From Hyphomicrobiales bacterium (GTDB lineage: Bacteria > Pseudomonadota > Alphaproteobacteria > Rhizobiales > Beijerinckiaceae), in the NCBI GenBank assembly GCA_900470095.1, contig UBZM01000028.1, forward strand, positions 62,001 through 126,000: 64,000 nt of DNA, in the 5' to 3' direction. Positions 1-7,367 of the stretch are shown here, in pieces. A model generated the notes under the pieces. The model saw only the letters and a program-made list of their open reading frames with translations. It ran no database searches and was not told where the DNA came from. The translations under genes and the position numbers were made by a program. Numbering within the stretch: the stretch's first letter is position 1; every line of letters begins with the position of its first letter.

Positions 1-571
1 GCGTGATGATGAAGGCTTCGATCCAGCGAAAGCCCTTGGTCTGCAGCCAGAGGATGACGAAGACATCGAGCGCGGTGATCAATACGCCGATTTCGAGCGG
101 AATCCCGAAGAGCAGATTGAGCCCGATCGCCGTGCCGATGACCTCGGCGAGATCGGTCGCGCAGATCGCCAGTTCCGCAAAGATCCAGAGCGGCCAAGAG
201 ACCCAGCGCGGATAGGCATCACGGCAGGCCTGGGCGAGGTCCCTGCCTGTCGCGACCGCCAGCCGCGCGCAAAGCGACTGCAGGATGATCGCCATGATAT
301 TGGAGACGAGGGCGACAACCAGCAGCGTGTAGCCGAACTGCGCGCCCCCCGCGAGCGAGGTCGCCCAGTTGCCGGGGTCCATGTAGCCGACGGCCACCAG
401 ATAGCCCGGCCCGAGAAATGTGAGGAACTTGCGCCAGGGAGTGGCCTTGGCCGAAACCGGGATCGATCGAAAGACGTCCAGCAGCGACGGATCACCCCGC
501 GGCCGTTGCCACCCGGCTGGGTGCGCCGCGTCCGCGACATCCTTCGACGTGCTCACGACATCGATTGTCAT
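1..571 (-). CDS. mntH: Nramp-family Mn(2+) transporter, 3' part outside window
   Basis: Proton-coupled divalent metal importer of the inner membrane, most likely for manganese. About 190 N-terminal residues are visible. A soluble N-terminus of roughly 45 residues leads into the first membrane helix, which carries the Nramp signature DPGNWAT (residues 65-71) whose Asp and Asn bind metal. Further hydrophobic helices follow up to the window edge. The Met of helix 6 that marks Mn/Fe transporters lies outside, so substrate is inferred. Start is the ATG read leftward from 571. Two TGCAA-N5-TTGCA boxes lie just upstream, matching the one before sitABCD, which supports manganese control. The frame is open to the edge with no defect. 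Confidence 0.9.
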   Translation of the reverse strand, partial: MTIDVVSTSKDVADAAHPAGWQRPRGDPSLLDVFRSIPVSAKATPWRKFLTFLGPGYLVAVGYMDPGNWATSLAGGAQFGYTLLVVALVSNIMAIILQSLCARLAVATGRDLAQACRDAYPRWVSWPLWIFAELAICATDLAEVIGTAIGLNLLFGIPLEIGVLITALDVFVILWLQTKGFRWIEAFIIT

Positions 572-585
572 GCTCGACCCCGACC

Positions 586-600
586 TGCAATTCATTTGCA
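586..600 (-). promoter_or_regulatory. Mur/Fur-type operator box 1 of mntH
   Basis: Perfect 5-5-5 inverted repeat TGCAATTCATTTGCA, ending 15 bases before the mntH start codon. The same arms and spacer length recur at 641-655 and at 23634-23648 before sitA. Alphaproteobacterial Mur proteins are known to bind GCAA/TTGC-rich boxes of this kind; assignment to Mur is inferred. Confidence 0.7.
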
Positions 601-640
601 AGAGCAGGATGACAGGTCGAGCAAAACCCGTCAATGCAGC

Positions 641-655
641 TGCAACTCGGTTGCA
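641..655 (-). promoter_or_regulatory. Mur/Fur-type operator box 2 of mntH
   Basis: Second TGCAA-N5-TTGCA repeat (TGCAACTCGGTTGCA), 55 bases from the first box measured start to start. Two spaced operators upstream of a manganese transporter resemble the paired Mur sites described for rhizobial sit promoters. Bases 656-754 show nothing else recognisable. Confidence 0.65.
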
Positions 656-754
656 ATAAATGCCGCGACGAAAGTCTGCGGCTATCGCCAAAGGTCGGCA
701 TTCTCTGGCCCGATGAATCGTCCGGAGAGCGTGATACCGGTATAATTGCGATGA

Positions 755-1129
755 TCAGCCGATCGAGCGCTCGATCACGCGCATGACGGTGGCGCGCAAT
801 TCGGCGATGGTGAAGGGCTTCGTCATCACTTCCGAGACGATCGCCTCCAGGCTCTTGGCGCGCTCACGCTGCTCGGCATAGCCCGTCATCAGCATGATCG
901 GCAGGTCCGGAAACTCCTGCTTGGCGGCGAGCGCCAGCGCGATCCCGTCCATCAGCGGCATGCGGATATCGGTGAGCAGGAGGTCGAAACGCCCCTTCTC
1001 GGCCATGAGAATCTCCAGCGCCTCGGCGCCGTCGCCCGCCATCATGCAGACATGTCCGTCAAGCGTGAGACCGCGCGCCACCAGGGCGCGCAGGCTTTCC
1101 TCATCGTCGACGACCAGAATACGTGACAT
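755..1129 (-). CDS. cpdR: CpdR-like single-domain response regulator
   Basis: A 124-residue stand-alone receiver domain with no output domain. Acidic pocket D8/D9, phospho-acceptor D54 (in LLTDIRMP), T82 and K104 are all present. The sequence around FDLLLTDIRMPLMDGIALAL and the MTGYAEQRERA stretch resembles rhizobial and Caulobacter CpdR. In those species the unphosphorylated protein targets ClpXP to the cell pole for cell-cycle proteolysis, with phosphate from the CckA-ChpT relay. The gene lies 3 bases after hpt on the same strand, so the two are probably cotranscribed. The CpdR call rests on length and local similarity; another CheY-like regulator is possible. Confidence 0.75.
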   Translation of the reverse strand: MSRILVVDDEESLRALVARGLTLDGHVCMMAGDGAEALEILMAEKGRFDLLLTDIRMPLMDGIALALAAKQEFPDLPIMLMTGYAEQRERAKSLEAIVSEVMTKPFTIAELRATVMRVIERSIG

Positions 1130-1132
1130 CGC

Positions 1133-1702
1133 TCAGATACCCGGAAGGCCGGCCTGATCGGCGGTTTCGATGACGCCGACATAGGGCAGCTGCCGATAGG
1201 AATGTGCGACATCCATGCCGTAGCCGACGACGAAGTAGTCGGGACAGTCGAAGCCGACATAATCGGCCTGGATGTTGACGGCGCGCTTGGCCGGCTTTTC
1301 CAGAAGCACTGCTGTCGAAACGCGCGATGCGCCACGGGCGGCCAACAGGTCCTTGGCGAAGGCAAGGGTTCGGCCGGATTCGAGGATGTCGTCGACCAGC
1401 AGCACCTGACGGCCACGAACGTCGCTCTGCACGTCGCGCAGGATTTCGACCTGCCCGGAGGAAATGGTCGCAGCGCGATAGCTCGAGAGATGGACGAATT
1501 CGACCTGCGGCGTCATGCCGGCGCGATGCATCGCCCGGATGAGGTCGGCGACGAACATGAAGCTGCCCTTGAGCACTGCGACGACCAGCAGGTCGGGCGG
1601 GTAGGCGGCAGCGATCTCGTGCGCCATTTCCTCATTCCGCTTGGCGATCGCCGCCTCTTCGTAGAGCACCCGGATGCGTTGGGGCTGAGTCATCGTCGTC
1701 AA
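1133..1702 (-). CDS. hpt: Hypoxanthine phosphoribosyltransferase
   Basis: Purine salvage enzyme converting hypoxanthine (and guanine) plus PRPP to IMP/GMP in the cytoplasm. The 189-residue length is normal. The PRPP-binding loop is visible as VLLVDDILESGRTL in the middle of the protein, and the upstream VAVLKGSFMF stretch is the conserved purine phosphoribosyltransferase strand-turn. The start at 1702 could alternatively be the second Met three codons on. It ends just before the cpdR-like gene, a tight pair transcribed leftward. Bases 1703-1846 upstream probably hold the promoter; nothing specific was recognised there. Confidence 0.93.
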   Translation of the reverse strand: MTTMTQPQRIRVLYEEAAIAKRNEEMAHEIAAAYPPDLLVVAVLKGSFMFVADLIRAMHRAGMTPQVEFVHLSSYRAATISSGQVEILRDVQSDVRGRQVLLVDDILESGRTLAFAKDLLAARGASRVSTAVLLEKPAKRAVNIQADYVGFDCPDYFVVGYGMDVAHSYRQLPYVGVIETADQAGLPGI

Positions 1703-1846
1703 TGTCCTTCCGGGTCTCGCCGGCTGCCGGCGCCCGTTTTGGCGCAGCGTGCTGCGCAGTCTGGTTCCAATCGCAGGTTTATACGATCGCTTGCGGCGGG
1801 ATAGTGCGGCGAGGTGAAGGCGCGGGCAACCTCCACCGTTGTCTGA

Positions 1847-2644
1847 TCAGCGTGCGCTGGCGATCCCGGCCGACTTGGCGGCCGTGAAGCGCACCAACAC
1901 GGATTGACCGGCCTCCGGGGGGGCCGCGAGCCGGGCTCGGAAACGGACGAGCTCCGATGGTTCCAGGGTCGGGCGCGGCGGCTCTGTTGCCCAGGTATAG
2001 AGGGTCTGGCCAGCCGAATCGCGCACTGCAACCTCGATCTGCGGCACTTTGGCGACGGTCTTGGTGATGTTGGTGACGTCGCCCTCGACCACCAGGAAGC
2101 GACCTTGCGCGTCCTGCACGACCCCGCTCTCGATGCCCGTCAGACTGAGGCCGCGCACGTTCACCGGCAGGCCGATCTTCTCGAAGACGACAGCGAGCTG
2201 GGGAGCGCCGCGGACCGCCATATCCCGCTTCCAGACAAGCAGCCCGAGCACGGCAAGACCGCCGATCGCGAGCGCCGGCGCAGCCATGGTTCGCAGGCGG
2301 GTGCCCAGCGGCAGCGGAACGGGCTTTCGACCTGTGCGCGCCGAACGGCGACCGCGCGGCCTGGCCCCAGGGCGGCCTGGCTCATCGCCTTCGGCCAGGG
2401 CTGCCCGCTCGGCTGCGAGCGCGGACACTTGTTCCTCGATCTCGGCTGCGCGGCGCAGCTCTTCGTCGAGCAGCGCGGTCGTTTCCTCGCTGCTCGGCGC
2501 ATCGGGAAATGCGACCGGCTGGGGCTCCGCCTCGACATGCCAGCGCGTCTCGCATTTGGCGCAACGCACCTTGCGCCCGGACGGGCCAAGTTTGGCCGCA
2601 TCGAGTTCATATTGGCTGGAGCAGGACGGACAGACGATCAGCAT
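1847..2644 (-). CDS. MJ0042-type zinc-ribbon membrane protein (DUF3426-like)
   Basis: 265 residues starting at the ATG that places the zinc finger at the N-terminus: C5-x2-C8 and C28-x2-C31 form a compact zinc ribbon of the MJ0042 finger type. A low-complexity, charged middle follows, then one membrane helix at about 119-139, then a periplasmic domain of the kind found in DUF3426 proteins. Function is unknown. The gene is regularly found divergent from ftsE in Hyphomicrobiales, as here, which hints at an envelope or division role. A longer start at 2692 would add 16 residues before the finger and is less likely. Confidence 0.8.
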   Translation of the reverse strand: MLIVCPSCSSQYELDAAKLGPSGRKVRCAKCETRWHVEAEPQPVAFPDAPSSEETTALLDEELRRAAEIEEQVSALAAERAALAEGDEPGRPGARPRGRRSARTGRKPVPLPLGTRLRTMAAPALAIGGLAVLGLLVWKRDMAVRGAPQLAVVFEKIGLPVNVRGLSLTGIESGVVQDAQGRFLVVEGDVTNITKTVAKVPQIEVAVRDSAGQTLYTWATEPPRPTLEPSELVRFRARLAAPPEAGQSVLVRFTAAKSAGIASAR

Positions 2645-2923
2645 GGTTTGGCGAATGACTCTTTCGCAAGGGCACCGGTACGCGCGACTCACGTGCCGCT
2701 GCAGATTTCTTCCCGGGCGCAGTGCGATTCAAGCTCTCGCGTGCGGCTCGTGGAGGTCTCGACCCATTGGAGGGATTTATGGTTAACGCCCCGTGAAGAA
2801 CCTGTACTGCATGGTTTGAAGATAGGCCGGCTTTCCGCCGGCACCGGCTTGCGGTGTAGGATCGCGGTCGAGATTCGCAAGGGATGCCCGCGACTGCCGG
2901 GCTTGCTCCGAAGGGACGAGGGC
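2645..2923. promoter_or_regulatory. Divergent promoter region with GANTC sites and a CtrA-like half-site
   Basis: The 279-base gap between the zinc-ribbon gene and ftsE holds four GANTC sequences (2657-2661, 2686-2690, 2726-2730, 2872-2876), the CcrM methylation site. It also holds TTAACCAT on the minus strand (2779-2786), an extended CtrA half-site. In Caulobacter relatives such sites mark cell-cycle promoters bound by GcrA or CtrA. Function here is inferred from motif content only. Confidence 0.45.
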
Positions 2924-3583
2924 TTGGTTCGGTTCGAGAATGTCGGTCTGCGTTACGGCATGGGCCCGGAGGTGTTGAAGGACATCAACTTCAGCATCGC
3001 GCCGCGCTCGTTCCAGTATCTGACCGGCCCGTCGGGCGCCGGCAAAACGACCTTGATCCGGCTCGTGCTGATGGCGCTGAAACCGACGCGTGGGCTGGTG
3101 AACCTGTTCGGCCAGGATGTGTCGCGGCTGGATGCGACGACGCTCACGGCCTTTCGCCGTCGCATGGGGGTGGTGTTCCAGGATTTTCGCCTGCTCGACC
3201 ACCTCACCGTCTACGAGAACGTCGCGCTGCCGCTGCGCGTGCTCGGCAAGGAGGAGACGAGCTACCGGGCCGAGGTCGTCGAGCTGCTGCGCTGGGTCGG
3301 TCTCGGCGAGCGCATGCATGCCGTACCCACCATTCTTTCGGGCGGCGAGAAGCAGCGCGCCGCGATCGCGCGCGCCCTGATCGGGCGGCCGGAGCTGTTG
3401 CTGGCGGACGAGCCCACCGGGAATGTCGACCCCGCGCTCGGCCGGCGGTTGCTGCGCCTGTTCATGGAATTGCAGTCGCTCGGCACCGCCGTCGTGATCG
3501 CAACCCATGATCTCGCGCTGATGGAGCTCTATGATGCTCCGCGCCTTGTCATTGCCGACGGCCATCTTCATGTCGACGGCTGA
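2924..3583 (+). CDS. ftsE: Cell division ATP-binding protein FtsE
   Basis: ABC ATPase that with FtsX forms the divisome complex controlling periplasmic amidase activation. 219 residues from a TTG start at 2924 preceded by a purine-rich stretch (AAGGGACGAGG). This start gives VRFENVGLRYG directly, the usual FtsE beginning; upstream sequence in the same frame is not FtsE-like. Walker A GPSGAGKTT (35-43), signature LSGGEKQR (138-145), Walker B LLLADEPTG (158-166) and the switch His in IATHD are intact. ftsX starts inside its last codons. The EnvC-like LytM gene that may be its periplasmic partner is at 41.1 kb. Confidence 0.95.
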   Translation: MVRFENVGLRYGMGPEVLKDINFSIAPRSFQYLTGPSGAGKTTLIRLVLMALKPTRGLVNLFGQDVSRLDATTLTAFRRRMGVVFQDFRLLDHLTVYENVALPLRVLGKEETSYRAEVVELLRWVGLGERMHAVPTILSGGEKQRAAIARALIGRPELLLADEPTGNVDPALGRRLLRLFMELQSLGTAVVIATHDLALMELYDAPRLVIADGHLHVDG

Positions 3584-4529
3584 CTTCGAGCAGGATGGGG
3601 AGCCGCGTGAACGCGCGCTTCCGCTCAATCTCCGACGGGACCAGCCGCTGGTCCCGGTCGATTCGGCTGCCGGACGGGCGCTGGTCGCCGTGATTGCGAT
3701 CCTGACCTTTCTTGCGGCTCTCAGTGCCGGCGCGGCGCTGCTCGCCGCGCATGCCTCGGAGCAGTGGCGCGGTGCAGTCGCCAATGAGATGACGATCCAG
3801 ATCAGGCCGGACACGCGCCGCAACATTGAGAGCGACGTCGCGCGCTCGGTCGAGATGGCACGTGCCGTTGCCGGCGTCGACGAGGTTCGCGCCGTCCCAA
3901 AGGCCGAATCGGACAAGCTGCTCGAGCCCTGGCTGGGCGCGGGGCTCGATCTCGTCGAGCTGCCGGTGCCGCGGCTGATCGTGTTGAAATTGCGAAGCGG
4001 CAACTCCGCGGAAATTGCGGCTTTCAAGGAAACGCTGCGGCGCGACGTCCCGACTGCGAGCCTGGACGATCACCGCCTCTGGCTGCGCCGTCTCTCGACC
4101 ATGGCCAACACCATCATCCTTGCCGGTGTCGTCGTCGTGCTGCTGGTCCTGACTGCCGCGGCGCTGGCGGTAGCCTTTGCGACGCGCGGGGCGATGGCCG
4201 GCAGCCGTGACAGTGTCGAGGTCTTGCATCTTGTCGGAGCTGATGATGACTTCATCGCGCGGGAATTCCAGGCGCGTTTCGTCAGGCTCGGGCTCAAGGG
4301 AGGGGCGGCTGGAGGGCTTGCTGCGATCGTGGCCATCGCCATTCTCGGCTGGCTCGCGTCCAGTTGGAGTTCCTCGCCGGGGTCAGAGCAGATTCAGGCC
4401 ATGTTCGGGGCTTTCGAGATCGGCTGGTCGGGTTATGCCGCTGTGCTTCTGGTGGCGATGGTGGTCGCGGCGATATCCGGTCTCGTTTCGCGGTTTACCG
4501 TGCGCCATTATTTGCGGGTGCTGGGGTAG
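3570..4529 (+). CDS. ftsX: Cell division permease FtsX
   Basis: Membrane partner of FtsE. 319 residues: a cytoplasmic N-terminus of about 35 residues, a first helix near VAVIAILTFLAALSAG, a periplasmic domain of about 120 residues, then three helices in the C-terminal half. This is the FtsX topology of four helices with one large periplasmic loop. The start at 3570 overlaps ftsE by 14 bases, indicating translational coupling; an ATG at 3531 would add 13 residues and overlap more. It is followed by ydcF and plsC in the same direction, a common alphaproteobacterial arrangement. Confidence 0.9.
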   Translation: MSTADFEQDGEPRERALPLNLRRDQPLVPVDSAAGRALVAVIAILTFLAALSAGAALLAAHASEQWRGAVANEMTIQIRPDTRRNIESDVARSVEMARAVAGVDEVRAVPKAESDKLLEPWLGAGLDLVELPVPRLIVLKLRSGNSAEIAAFKETLRRDVPTASLDDHRLWLRRLSTMANTIILAGVVVVLLVLTAAALAVAFATRGAMAGSRDSVEVLHLVGADDDFIAREFQARFVRLGLKGGAAGGLAAIVAIAILGWLASSWSSSPGSEQIQAMFGAFEIGWSGYAAVLLVAMVVAAISGLVSRFTVRHYLRVLG

Positions 4530-4664
4530 TGAAGTCTTAATCTCTGAGGCGAAGGACGGCTTTTCACGTCGCCCTTATGCCCGATTGCCAGTTTAGCCTG
4601 GCAAGACATGGTGATGATGGGAATCAGACACGGACAGCTGCCGGTGAGGGGTGGGGACAACGCG

Positions 4665-5411
4665 ATGTCGCCGACCGCGACGAGCAGGAGGAGCTCCGCA
4701 GGAGTCTGGGCATGGCGCCTGACGCTTGCCGTTGCTGCCCTGCTCGCGATTGCGCTCGCCTGTGGTTATGCCGGGTTCATTGCCAGGATCGAACAGCGCG
4801 AGCCGGCGGTCGCGCCGCGCACGGATGCGATCGTCGTCGTGACCGGCGGGGCTCAGCGTGTTGGCGATGCGATCGGCTTGCTCGGGGCCGAGCGCGGCTC
4901 TCGCTTGCTGATCAGCGGTGTCAACGAGCGCACGGGCCGCGAGGAACTTGCGAAGCTCAACCCCTCTGCGCGCGAACTGCTCGGCTGTTGCGTCGATCTC
5001 GACTATCGCGCCCGCAACACCATCGGCAATGCCATCGAGGCACGGCGCTGGGTCCGCCGGCACGACTTCAAGTCACTGCTGCTGGTCACCTCCAATTATC
5101 ATATGCCGCGGGCGCTGGCCGAGTTCAGCCACGCCATGCCAGGCGTTCGCGTCGTGCCGCATCCGGTGGTGACCGAGCATATCGATGCATCGAGTTGGTG
5201 GAACGAATGGCGCGTCGCCAAGGTGCTCGTCCCGGAATATGTGAAATACCTGGTGGCGCGGCTGCGCAGCATGCTGGAGGACGATCCGGAAACATCGCGC
5301 CTGTCGGTGATCATCGGCGGGCGAAAGCCGGTCTCATCCAAACCTGCCAGCGTGCTCGGCCCCGAGAATGAAAAGCGCACGCGGCTGGGGGTGGAAGAGC
5401 GCGGCGCTTGA
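4665..5411 (+). CDS. YdcF family (DUF218) membrane-anchored protein
   Basis: About 248 residues from the ATG at 4665, which follows a G-rich ribosome-binding stretch. An ATG at 4608 would add 19 residues. An N-terminal anchor helix (about 13-38) precedes a DUF218 domain with the characteristic IVVVTGGAQRVGDAI start and a VTSNYHMPRA motif. Family members such as SanA/ElyC act in envelope or vancomycin-barrier functions, and the exact reaction is not established. Placement between ftsX and plsC suits an envelope role. Confidence 0.82.
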   Translation: MSPTATSRRSSAGVWAWRLTLAVAALLAIALACGYAGFIARIEQREPAVAPRTDAIVVVTGGAQRVGDAIGLLGAERGSRLLISGVNERTGREELAKLNPSARELLGCCVDLDYRARNTIGNAIEARRWVRRHDFKSLLLVTSNYHMPRALAEFSHAMPGVRVVPHPVVTEHIDASSWWNEWRVAKVLVPEYVKYLVARLRSMLEDDPETSRLSVIIGGRKPVSSKPASVLGPENEKRTRLGVEERGA

Positions 5412-5442
5412 CGTCGGCGAGCCGGCGCGCTCTTTGCGCGCC

Positions 5443-6198
5443 ATGCTCGTTCTGCGCTCGCTCCTTTTCAACGTCCTGTTCTATCTGAACCTGATCCTGT
5501 GGCTGATCTTCGGGGCATTGCCCGCGCTTGCCTTGCCGCGACGCTATATGCTGGCGGTCGCCCTGAACTGGGCGCGCAGTGCGTTGTGGCTCATGCGAGT
5601 GACGGCTGGAACCCGCTACGAGATTACCGGTCTCGAGAATATTCCGCAGGGCGGCATGATGGTGGCTGCGAAGCACCAGTCGTTCTGGGAGACTTTCGCG
5701 CTCGTTACCATCTTCCAGGATCCGGTCTTTATCCTGAAGCGCGAACTGACCTGGATCCCGTTCTTCGGCTGGTGCCTGTGGAAGATGCGCATGATCCCGG
5801 TCAATCGTGGCGCGCGGGCACGGGCGCTTTCGCATGTGACCCGCCGCGCCAAGGTCGAACTCGGCCAGAACGGCCGCCAGCTCCTGATCTTCCCCGAAGG
5901 AACGCGCCGCCCGGCCGGGGCGCCACCGGCCTACAAGTTCGGCGTCGCGCATCTCTATGCCGAGCTCGGCGTGCCCTGTGTACCGGTTGCGCTCAATTCG
6001 GGGCTCTACTGGCCGCGCCGCAAATTCCTGCGCCGGCCCGGAACGATTCGCGTCGAGATCCTGCCGCCGATCCTGCCCGGCATGTCGAAGGAAGCTTTCC
6101 AGGCGCAGTTGCAGGAGCGCATCGAGACTGCGAGCGACAGGCTGCTCGCCACGGGGCGCGGCGAACTCGCCAGGATCGGGCAGGACCCCCTCGCTTAG
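5443..6198 (+). CDS. plsC: 1-acyl-sn-glycerol-3-phosphate acyltransferase
   Basis: Makes phosphatidic acid from lysophosphatidate and an acyl donor at the inner membrane. 251 residues with two N-terminal hydrophobic stretches (about 3-32). The acyltransferase motif I is an H-x4-E variant (H78, E83, in KHQSFWET) seen in many alphaproteobacterial PlsC proteins instead of the usual H-x4-D. Motif III FPEGTR (150-155) is intact. The start at 5443 lies 31 bases after ydcF; upstream in-frame residues to 5368 overlap ydcF and look non-homologous. Last gene of the ftsE-ftsX-ydcF-plsC run. Confidence 0.92.
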   Translation: MLVLRSLLFNVLFYLNLILWLIFGALPALALPRRYMLAVALNWARSALWLMRVTAGTRYEITGLENIPQGGMMVAAKHQSFWETFALVTIFQDPVFILKRELTWIPFFGWCLWKMRMIPVNRGARARALSHVTRRAKVELGQNGRQLLIFPEGTRRPAGAPPAYKFGVAHLYAELGVPCVPVALNSGLYWPRRKFLRRPGTIRVEILPPILPGMSKEAFQAQLQERIETASDRLLATGRGELARIGQDPLA

Positions 6199-6258
6199 AC
6201 GAGCCTCGGTCGGCATCCTGCCTACAAGGCGGGCCATGCTTGACAGGCGATCAAATTT

Positions 6259-6273
6259 GTTCTCTTTTTGTTC
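6259..6273. promoter_or_regulatory. LexA box 1 (GTTC-N7-GTTC)
   Basis: GTTCTCTTTTTGTTC fits exactly the alphaproteobacterial SOS operator GTTC-N7-GTTC. It ends one base before a second box in the opposite orientation and 18 bases before the start codon of the gene at 6292. Confidence 0.75.
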
Positions 6274-6274
6274 A

Positions 6275-6289
6275 GAACAAAGGAGGAAC
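6275..6289. promoter_or_regulatory. LexA box 2 (GAAC-N7-GAAC), containing the ribosome-binding site
   Basis: GAACAAAGGAGGAAC is the reverse-complement form of the same SOS operator. Its spacer is the Shine-Dalgarno sequence AAAGGAG of the following gene. Together with box 1 it forms an imperfect palindrome of about 31 bases, so the RNA could also fold over the ribosome-binding site. Confidence 0.72.
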
Positions 6290-6291
6290 AA

Positions 6292-6678
6292 ATGCCTGTT
6301 CTCGCCCTTAAGCTGGACGAATGGAGCATCGAACCCGGTGCGGATGCGCGCGAAATGCCGCTCCGCAGCGCCGCGGGATTGGGCGAGCGTCGCTTCACCG
6401 CCTGGCGCGGTCGATCAGGGCGGCGCTATGTCGCCTCGGTCTTCTCGGTCACGGACGATCATGCGCTCGGCTTCAGCGATGCCGTGCTGCTCGCGGTATC
6501 CGAGGACCGGCAAATCATCGCGGCGCGCGAGAGCGGCCCTTTCGGGATTGAAGCTGCGCTGACGCGCTGGCGCCGTTCGGTCGTGCTGGCAGGGGCGAGC
6601 GAGATCCATATCCATCTGCTCGCCGAGGACGGCTTGAGCCGCCGGGCGGCGTTGCTCGACCTGATGCCGCAGGTGTGA
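6292..6678 (+). CDS. Uncharacterised 128-residue protein, predicted SOS-inducible
   Basis: I do not recognise a family. 128 residues, no signal peptide or membrane helix, mixed alpha/beta composition. The start at 6292 is fixed by a near-perfect ribosome-binding site (AAAGGAGGAA) six bases upstream; the in-frame ATG at 6268 lies inside the first LexA box and is rejected. The central part (about 40-105) is rich in hydrophobic strands and a GFSDAVLLAVSEDRQ segment; the end reads RRAALLDLMPQV. Two abutting LexA boxes cover the promoter and ribosome-binding site, so induction by DNA damage is the only functional clue. It converges on the chaC gene with 3 bases between. Confidence 0.75.
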   Translation: MPVLALKLDEWSIEPGADAREMPLRSAAGLGERRFTAWRGRSGRRYVASVFSVTDDHALGFSDAVLLAVSEDRQIIAARESGPFGIEAALTRWRRSVVLAGASEIHIHLLAEDGLSRRAALLDLMPQV

Positions 6679-6681
6679 GGC

Positions 6682-7245
6682 TCAGAGCGGCGGCCGCGGC
6701 TCGGGCAGACCGGGGGCCAGCACATGAGCCAGATGGCTCAGGACCGGGTCGAAGATGCCCATCTTGCGCAGATGATCATGCGTGCGCAGGACGTAATCGG
6801 GGTTCTCGCCGGAGCTTCCTCGGCCCTGACGCACCAGCTTGAGCAATTCCTCGGCCGGCAGGCGGCCAGCATATTGCAGGTGTCTGCGGTCGGCCACATA
6901 GACCAGCGCCCGAATGCGGCGGCCATCCTCGAGCCTGACGGGCAGATGGCGTTCGAGATAGACGGAGGTCGCCTGTTCGCGCTCGCGCAGATAGGCGATG
7001 GTCTCGGCGGCGTGGGCGGGCGCGACCCTGAAGGCGAGCCCCCGGCAAATTCCGCCACGATCCAGTCCGAGCACGAGCCCCGGCCGTTCCGGCGTGCCGC
7101 GATGGACATGCGAGAAGACGCAGAGCGAGCGGTGATATCCGTTGAGCCGGGCCGCTACGCTTTCCTCGAAGGCAAAGCCGGGGCGCCAGATCAACGAACC
7201 GTAGCCGAAGACCCAGAGATCGTCAGAAGCTGCATTCGCTGTCAT
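6682..7245 (-). CDS. ChaC-like gamma-glutamylcyclotransferase
   Basis: Cytoplasmic enzyme expected to split glutathione into 5-oxoproline and Cys-Gly. 187 residues is typical for ChaC. The N-terminal WVFGYGSLIWRPGF stretch is the substrate-binding YGSL signature, and the region NGYHRSLCVFSHVHRGTPERPG is a conserved ChaC block. The catalytic Glu is most likely in AYLREREQ, read by analogy. Transcribed leftward, convergent with the predicted SOS gene, and divergent from the DUF2125 gene across 122 bases. Confidence 0.88.
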   Translation of the reverse strand: MTANAASDDLWVFGYGSLIWRPGFAFEESVAARLNGYHRSLCVFSHVHRGTPERPGLVLGLDRGGICRGLAFRVAPAHAAETIAYLREREQATSVYLERHLPVRLEDGRRIRALVYVADRRHLQYAGRLPAEELLKLVRQGRGSSGENPDYVLRTHDHLRKMGIFDPVLSHLAHVLAPGLPEPRPPL

Positions 7246-7367
7246 CGTTATCCCACAGTTTCGCCGTCAGAAGCTGCTTGACGAAGGAAGCGTCCGAATC
7301 GGCCGAGAGAATGGCGGGTCTGGCGCTTCCTGCGAGCGGGAGCTAACAATCCCGCCGCTTTCGCGCA

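Noticed and set aside
2783..4027. 414-codon minus-strand frame
   Set aside because: Antisense to ftsE and ftsX, which have clear motifs; no support for a gene.
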